Below are positions 12,201 through 21,200 of a DNA stretch of 64,000 bases, in pieces. The translations under genes and the position numbers were made by a program. The notes beneath the pieces are model-generated. The model saw nothing but the letters and a program-made list of their open reading frames with translations. It ran no database searches and had not been told where the DNA came from. Location of the stretch: the NCBI GenBank assembly GCA_021234595.1, contig CM037855.1, positions 66,516,151 to 66,580,150 of the forward strand, read 5' to 3'. Positions within the stretch are counted from its first letter, which is position 1. Every line of letters begins with the position of its first letter. Origin of the DNA: Delia radicum (taxonomy: Eukaryota > Arthropoda > Insecta > Diptera > Anthomyiidae).

Positions 12201-15200
12201 TTTTCAACGTCTGTAAAATAAAAACTGGAAAAGTTAAAATATAAACATTGATGGCGCCAGTTCGTGTAACATGTCTACTTTATGTACAATGAACAAATAA
12301 ATGAAGTTAAACTAGGGATGAACATAAAAATATCTAAAAAATTCAGATTTTTGAAAAAGTAAGGATTCAAAAGGGTTCATGAATTTTTTGTTTATCTTAG
12401 AATTTATAATCAACGAAAATAAAAATTATTCAAGTTCGAGGCCATACTCTATATTTCTTTTATCTGATGATGGGAACCTAGAAATTTCCGGAAATAAATC
12501 TATCAACACATTCATGAAAGGGTCAAAGAATAAATTTGAATACAAAAACTCTCTAGATTATTTGTTAGGACAATATCCTAATAAAGAAATATAGAGTATG
12601 GCCTCGAACTTGAATAATTTTCATTTTCATTGCACAATTAAAGGTCGAAAAAAACATAATTTTTATTTTTAATAAAAATTATATCATACTTGTATTTATA
12701 AACAACTCTAACAAAATAGATTAGTACAAAGAAATACAAAAAATTGTTTTTATTTAGCAATTTGTCGCGATTTTCCATATCCTAGACACATTTGACCCAA
12801 AGTTCCAAACTTCGCACAATTATGATACAGATATAAATATATCTATTAAATGCAATGATATAAATATATCTAAAGAAAGTGAAACGAATAACAACGAAGT
12901 AAAACAGCTCTATAAAAATTATAAAAATAAATTAAAAGTGTCGAAAAAAATAGAAAGAGACTATTTAGAACAATTGTATAAGTAACAATACACTTGTACA
13001 AAGTAAAGTTTTATAAAATAAACTAAAATTAACTCAGTAATGTCTGAGTGTAATAAATGCAAAGGGACGATAAGAGGTGAAAGTGGTATTAAATGTGAGG
13101 GTGTGTGTGGTAAAGTTTACCATAGCGCCGTAAAATGTTCAGATATTGATCAATATTCAATGGGAATCTTAAATAAACAAAACTTTATCAGATTTATATG
13201 TGAGGATTGTATACATTACATCCATAATATTGATGAGGTGCTCGGTAATACCCAAGATGGAGTTCAAACAAATAAACAACAATTAAGAGAATATAAAAAT
13301 GAATTTGAAACAGCACTGAAACACAACGAAACTGAAATAAAACAACTTTTGGAGGCAATCGAAAGAAGATATGATGAAAGAATGCAAAAACTGAATAATG
13401 CTTTTAAAATATGCGAGAATAATATTCAAGAAATTAAAAATTTTAATAAAAAAATAAGCGAGTTTGAAGATAAAAACAATGAAATATGTAAATCAATAGA
13501 AAATAATAACCTTGAAATGTGCAACGAAATAAAGAAAGTTGTAAAAGAAACAAGTGTCAACACAAACCAAATGTCATATGCACAATCAGTAAAAAACAAT
13601 AGTACAGTGATGCCAGATCTACAGAAAAAAGTCCCACTTATAATAAAGCCAAAGGAAAAGCAAAATGTAGCAAAAACAAAGGAAGAATTAAATAAAAAAG
13701 TTGATCCCGTAAATTTAAAAATATCAAATGTAGAAAATAGAAAAAATGGAACGGTGATAATCCAAACTGAAAATGATGAAGAAAGAATTAAAATAAAACA
13801 AGCAATTGAAAAGGAAATGAGTGAAGGATATGAAATAAAAGTTCCAAACCCTATTGAAATGAAAATTGACATAACGGATATGACTTTCAAATATAATTAT
13901 AACGAATTGGTGGAAAAAATAAAGAAACAAAACAATATGTTACGAGAAAGTGAACTGAATGTCATAAAAACGTATGAATTTAAAAGAAATAATAGAACAT
14001 TCTATAATGCAAAATTAAAAATAGATAATGAATCGTATCAGGAAATTATAAAAGAAAAAAAAATTAACATTGGTTGGGAAAAATGTAGGGTATTCGATGG
14101 AACAGAGGTTACGCAATGTTTCAAATGTCAGGGATACAACCATAAAGCAAGTGACTGCAAAAATAAAGAAATTTGTTTAAAATGCCATGGAGCACATAGA
14201 ACAAATGAATGTAATAATGAGAGTATGAAGAAATGTATAAACTGCATACGTGTAAATCAGAAATTAAATCTTGGTCTTGATGAGAACCACTTTACAATGT
14301 TTAAACAATGTCCTGTGTACCAAAATAAGTTGAATAACAAGAAAAAACAGATGGGAATCAATTTCTAACAACTAAAGAAATGGCGTGGAATATATACTAA
14401 TGCTCAGGGTTTATTAAATAACTTCAATCAATTGGAAATTATTGCCTTCAATGAACAACCAGAATTTATAATATTATCGGAAACTCATATTACACATGAT
14501 ACTGAAGAAAATGAAACGGCATTAAAAGGATATGAGCAAATAATTACTTTCTCAAATTCAAAAAAGACCGGCGGAGTCAGCATTTATTATAAAAAACAGT
14601 TTAAAATAAAGAAAATTTGTGAAAAGGTCAAGGATTTTAAATATTGGATAAATGCTTGTATGTTAAGTTATTGTAATACACATTTTATAGTAATGGCGGT
14701 TTACAGATCACCAAGTTGCGGGGAAGTAGAATTCTGTGAAGTTTTTGAAGAAGTAATAGAAGAATTAAGCGAAAATAATGGTGACATAATAATTGCGGGA
14801 GATTTCAATATCGACTAGTCTAAAGATGGAATTTATAAAACCAGAATTGAAAACATGTTAAATGATAATTATTTAAAACAATTGACTAACGAATATACCA
14901 GAATAACCGAAAGATCAAGAACATTAATTGATTATGTAATATCAAATATGGAAAATTTATCGGTAAAAGTTAATAATACAAATAAAATATCAGACCATGA
15001 GGCCATTGACATAATATTAGAATGTAAACGTGAAAATCCCAAAAACATTGAATCAAAACAAATAGAATACTTTAAATATAATAAGTGGTCGTATAGAAAT
15101 GAAATAAGATCAATAATAAACATTAATGAGAACTATAACATAAATTGGACTGTTGATTATTTTGACAATACAATAGAGAGTGCAATTAAAAAATTTACAA

Positions 15201-18200
15201 TAAAAAAGGATATAAAAGAACAAAATAATAACAAATGGTTTAACAATAAACTTAGACATTTAAAACAAGATAAAATTATGAAATACCAATTTGCCAAAAC
15301 CGAAAATACGAATGCAGCATGGACTGAATACAAAAATATAAGAAACATATATAAAAACACAATAACATATGAAAAAGATAGATATATCAATAATCAAATA
15401 AGTAATGCCAAAGACCAAAAACAAATGTGGAAAAAAATAAAAGACTTAGTACTAAAAAACGAGCAACCTGTGATAAAATCTGTGATATTTAATCAAATAG
15501 AATATAAGGAAAATTATACAATAGCCAATCAGTTTAACAATTATTTTATTGACAGTATTAAAACAATTAGAGATAGTATAGAAAATATGCAATATATAAA
15601 CCGAATACCTATGATAAATAACATTTTTAAATTCCGTGCAATAAATTTACAAGAACTGAAAATAATATGTAAAAATCTAAAAAATAAGCCAGATTTTAAC
15701 AAAGTAACGGTTAAGATAATTCTTGATAATTGGGACATAATTGGAAAGACTTTGATGAAAATAATTAATAAATCTATGGAAACTGGAATTTTTCCAAGCA
15801 ATTGGAAAGAATCTATGGTGACACCAATTGAAAAATTAAGAAAAACACAAAAGTGTGAAGAATATCGGCCAATAAACACATTAAAAACTTGCGAAAAAAT
15901 ATTTGAAAAGGTTGTAAAAGGGCAATTAGAAGAATATATGGAAAATAATAACTGGTTCTCAAAGTATCAGTCTGGTTTTCGAAAAAAATATTCATGTGAA
16001 ACTGCTGTAAATTATTTGATAAACAGATGGAAAAAAATAGAAAAGAATAATAAGTTAATTGCAATATTTTTGGACTTCAAAAGAGCATTTGAAACAATAG
16101 ATAGAGATGTGCTTATTAGTAAACTTTATATGTATGGTATACAAGGCATTGAAATGCAATGGTTCGAATCTTACCTAAGCGAAAGGACACAAACAACAAA
16201 AGTGAATAATATAAAATCAACCTCAGTTGAAAATGAATATGGAGTTCCACAAGGATCTGTCTTAGGAGCACTGTTATTTATTATATATATTAACGAACTA
16301 CCAAATATTTTAAACAAGTGTGAAATTGTCCTTTATGCAGACGACACATTAATTTTTACTGAAACCGAAACAGAACAAATATGTCAACGAAATTTAACAC
16401 ATGATATGATAAATGTAGAAAAATTTTTAAAAATGAATAAACTTAAATTAAATGAAAGCAAAACTAAAATGATGGAAATAAATATGAATAGTAATATTGT
16501 AATAACAATCAATAATAAAGAAATAGAAAAAGTGAAACAGATTAAATACCTCGGTTTTATTATAGACAATACATTAAAATTTAAAGAACACATAGATTAT
16601 ATATGTAAGAAGATTGGCAAAAAAATTGGTTTTTTTAAAAGGATAAGAAATAAAGTAAATATAATAACTGCAATAAACATTTATAATATAATGATTAAAC
16701 CACATTTTGAATTTGGTTCAACAATAATTTATACATGCTGCACAAATCAACAAATAACAAGACTACAAAAACTTCAAAATAAATCAATGCGCGCAATTTT
16801 AAAATGTAACCGTTATACACCTATAGAATATATGTTAAATTATTTGAAATGGTTAAATATTCAACAAAGGCTAGAGTTAAACACGCTTAATTTTATCCAC
16901 AAAATGAAAATGGGAAATGCACCACACTATTTATGTGAACAATTGAATTACGTTGGAGAAGTACAACCGTACAATCTAAGAAATGTGATAGATTTTAGAC
17001 TACAGAGAGCAAGAACTAACGCAATACAGAAAACACTTTTTTTACAAAGGCTTAAATTTATTTAACTCATTACCAATGTATATTAAAAATGAAGAAAATT
17101 TTGTATTATTTAAAAGAAATGTTATAGAGTTTATAAGAAACAACAATATGTAATTCTTTGTGAAATATATGATAAAAAGATAAAGTATTTCAAATACTAC
17201 TAAATAAATAATAATAATAAAAAAAAAATTTAGAAATTTGTACAATTTGCTTAATTTGTACAATTAGCTTAATGTCCCTATTTCGACTAAAAGTCGAACT
17301 AGAGATTTTATATTTTTTTAATGTTGTTTTTCTAAATTACAACAAGCTTTAAACTATAACGTAAAATGAGAATTTGTTGTTGTACAATAATCTAAAAATA
17401 ATATTGATAGTTTTCCCCTAAGATTTATGTGTTAATTTTTTTCACAAAGTTTCAATTATTACGGCAATAAACATGTACAACACAATCATCAGACCACATT
17501 TTGAATATGGATCAACTGTGATATATACATGCTGTTCAGATCAGCAAATAACTAGATTACAAAAACTGCAAAATAAAACAATGCGCGCAATATTAAAATG
17601 AAATCGATTTACCTCAATAAAATTTATGTTGGACACTTTAAAATGGCTAAATATACACGAACGATTAGAGCTAAATATAATTAACTTTATCCGTAAAATG
17701 AATTATCTGGTCGAACAACTTCAGCATGTTGGAGAGGACAGCCGTATAATCTTTTTAAACTTTAGACTTTAACGAGCAGACATTAATGCCATGCAAAGAA
17801 AATTATGTTATAAAGGATTAAGTCTATGCAACAAGTTGCCAAATGATGTTAAAAATTAAGTAAACACTAATATTTTTAGAGAAAAAAACTGTAATTAGAA
17901 ATGTTAATATAAATCAGAGCTTTCATATCGTCACCTTAAATGCAAAAGGCCATAACTCCACTGTCTAGTTTGTTACAGGAGAGACAAAAAACATTATAAA
18001 TAAAAAACTACTTGAAGTTTATGCCTAAGAAACAAAGACGGACTTGTTTCTGAGAAAAAAATTAATGGAAAAATGGTAGCTTTTAAGTAATGCAATAACG
18101 GCCTTTTGTAATCGATTTCGCTGAAACCAAAAATCCGTAACTCTAATACAAAAAATATATGCAAAAAATAAAACAAAAGTTTAAGATAAAAAATACTGCT

Positions 18201-21200
18201 TTCCGGCAGTAATTAAAAACGTTTTTATCCAACTTATGTATTTTTATCTATTTATTGTAAACAAACCGCATTTTAATTACAAAACGCTTTTTAATTATTT
18301 AAAAATTTTCGAGAAAAATTAATTAATTTTTTCCGAGAAAATAAAATTAAATTAAATTGATTAAACAAAAAACAGTGTAAATCATTACCTAAACGGCAAA
18401 AAACTGCACTATATGACTTTTTGGTTAATGAATATATTAAAATTGCTGCTATGGCCTTTTGATTTTCGTCATAAAATTGGTGTTTATTTACGTAAATGTG
18501 TAAAATTTTGTGGGAAGGTGTATTTTGTTAGTTACAGCCTTTTGGATTTTATGTGACGACATGTAATTTTGTAAAGTTAAAAAAATTATAATTGTAATTG
18601 AAAAGTATTAAAAATACTACTAATTAACAAATAAACAAATTATAATAACTTCCAAGTTACTAAAAGCATACCTACTATCGGCTAAGATTTTATAACATCA
18701 GATATATTTATATATGTGAACATATAATTTTATTATACTCCATATTAAAATTTTTACCCGGGCAGAGTCCATATTAAAATTTTTACCCGGGTATCTTAAA
18801 TTATTTTATAAATTTCTATTTATTTTTTTCTTGAATCCACTCTGTAGCATAGAGTATACTCCAGTATTGTGAATATACCTTTAGTTCTAAACCTGCAAAG
18901 TTGGATTACTAACGGCTTTACTATTTTTGCTACTAACTTTTTTCTATGAGTGTATCTAACAAAAAAATATAAATCTGGGCAAAATTATTTTTCAGTATAA
19001 TCATGTCGGTTTTTGTTTCAGGATATCTCACTGGTATTGTAAAATTATATTATATATGTTAAGTAGTGTTATTGTTTCAAAAAATAACTGTTTGATAAAA
19101 AATTTGTTTTGATAAAGCTTCCCTTTTTTATTTAAATAGTCCTGTCATAAGTTTTTAATGTGACGGTTTTTTTTTTGTACAAAATAAAAAAAATTTAAAT
19201 TTTTCCTTAAAGAGTTACGATTTTTTAACTAAATGGATTGACAACACTGACCCTGAGTCCTTTATATAATTCTGTACTGCTTTACATATAACTGTTTGCA
19301 ACAAAATCAAACACACACAGCTATTGATCGTTTTTTGTTTTTTTTTCAGTTATTGTTTTTCATGCTACCAGCACATAATTGAAAAGTTATTAAAACAAAG
19401 ACTGGCTGTTTTTAAATAACCTGGAGGTTTTTAATAACTTGTGCTGGAACTTTTTGCATTATTGAAAGTTATAGTTAAAAGAAAAAGAAAAACTTCTTAA
19501 CGAATCGTAGTCTTTTAAGCAATGCGTTTTGAGCATTTCGTATATTTATGTGTGAGGTCTAAAATTGGTTCACAATGTTTTAATTTAACGGTTATAATTC
19601 AATTTGCTCTTTATGAGTTTAACAATAATTGCTGAAACTCATTTTTTACTTTTGTATGGACATATTTGTAAAAAAAAAAACAATTTTAAAAAAATGGTAG
19701 AAACAACTTCTAAACATACTGAAATTTTAAAATAAGAGTTAAGTGCTTTAATATTGTCGTAATGAAGACAAAAATAATTATGAATCAGACAGAGTCCTTA
19801 TGAATTAGATTAAGAATTGCAGTCTATAATAGGTCTTTAAAATGAGTTTATAACTGATTGGATACACCATTTTTATGTGTTTCATAATTTATATCATACG
19901 ATATAAATAAATAATATGTACGTAATTTTAATAAATTTCTTCCTATTTAAATTTAATAAACAATTGGGTAATTATATTCGTCCACATACTAGTCTTTGGG
20001 TTTATGGAGTCACATATACATTCTTGAATGTTATTATGTGATTTCTTTTTGAACATATGAAATTTAATATACTTCCATATTTGCACATTTATGCCCCTCT
20101 TTTGCGAATATGAAATAACATACACTTCCATATATGTGCATATATGAGCAACTTTTGCAAATATGAAATCACATATATGACCATATACGAGTAATTGCAT
20201 ATACTTCCATACATATTTTATTTCCATATTTGTCCAGATATGAACTTTTTTAACCGGTTATACACAATTTTTCCATCGGGTTGTCCAAAACTTTTACGTA
20301 CTTTCTGAAACTAGTTTGACCATTTTCCACCTTTCTCTTAAAGAACTAGCTTAAAAAATTCGCATGCGGCATTCTACATGTTTTTTGTATTGATTTTTGA
20401 AGTAAAAAAATTACAGAAATATGTAAAAAACCATGAGCTTATAACTTTTTTCTTTAGTTTTTATTGTAAATAAGTTAACTCATTTAAGTCAAGTTGATAA
20501 TACATCAATAAAATATCATCTGGCAGCACTTGTATTAATTTTGTAAAAATGCATTCCTCTATACATTTTAGACGGCAAAGCAAAGCTGATATTGTAGCTT
20601 GCTTAAATCTTGAGGAGGATGGCGACTTTTATCGTTGTGTTCCACACGCACGTCTCAACTTGGAGACATCATTCTATTGGCAATGTCTTACCGAATATTT
20701 ACAAAATGAATTGGCTGAAGAATTAGACATAATCGTACCCGAATTGAGTATATTTTGTAACTATGTTGAGTCTTACTGTCAGACACGTAAATCGGAAATG
20801 GATAAATTTGAGGCCATGGAATTTCAATACGTTCTTCTTTCTCTGATGGAAATACTCTATACATTTGACTTGGGTGATGAAATTGGCCGAGGTAATTTGC
20901 AAAAGCTGTTAAATCATCTATTGAGAAATTTTACTCTTGATGAAAAGGTGATTGAGGTGATTGTAAAATGTTCGGAAAATTTAATAACTGACCAGAATAC
21001 CAGGCATCAGGTATGTACTCTCAAAAACTATCATAAGTTCGGCATTTATTTTACCATGCACCTTTGTCCTTTTCAGTTCTTTTTGGATATAATATACGAT
21101 ATATGTGGACTGAATGCTAAGCAACAGGACTTGGTGCATGATCGTAATCTTATTAGCGAGTTGCTGGCCAACTCAACGGATGCTGATCTTAATCTTAAGC

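Larger units (their letters stand above)
12861..17231 (+). mobile_element. Young, nearly full-length LINE (Jockey-superfamily)
   Basis: Layout: 5' UTR about 12861-13039, ORF1 13040-14368, ORF2 14369-17153, a short 3' UTR and an A-rich tail ending about 17231. It splits the right arm of an inverted-repeat element. ORF2 has an apurinic endonuclease and RT but no RNase H. Only two inactivating changes are seen (a TAG at 14816 and one extra T in a T-run near 17034-17043), so insertion was recent. The 5' boundary is approximate. Confidence 0.82.
11410..17436. mobile_element. Inverted-repeat DNA element, split by a young LINE
   Basis: The left arm 11411-11700 is matched in reverse by two blocks. 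Its outer part (TTAACACATAAATC, ATTATTGTACAACAACAA, CATTTTACGTTATAGTTTAA) matches 17235-17436. Its inner part (ATTTAATAGAT, TTTGGAAC, ATCGCG) matches 12758-12860. The two blocks of the right arm are separated exactly by the LINE 12861-17231, so the element was about 1.7 kb before that insertion. It interrupts the old LINE, which resumes at 17451. The interior 11700-12757 has no clear gene, and MITE 12421-12624 lies within it. Confidence 0.72.
3540..20571 (+). other. CAP-G intron 3 (17,032 bp), packed with transposons
   Basis: The donor is CAA|GTAAGT at 3539/3540 and the acceptor is ACATTTTAG at 20571. The two-base remnant AA joins A CGG to read through as Lys-Arg-Gln-Ser-Lys, so the splice phase is kept across the whole insertion cluster. 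All TEs listed between these points lie inside this intron, so their host-strand transcripts are normally spliced away. Confidence 0.88.

Noticed and set aside
12379..12594. A small gene
   Set aside because: It is the open interior of a MITE with inverted ends; the related copy near 3855 does not keep the frame.
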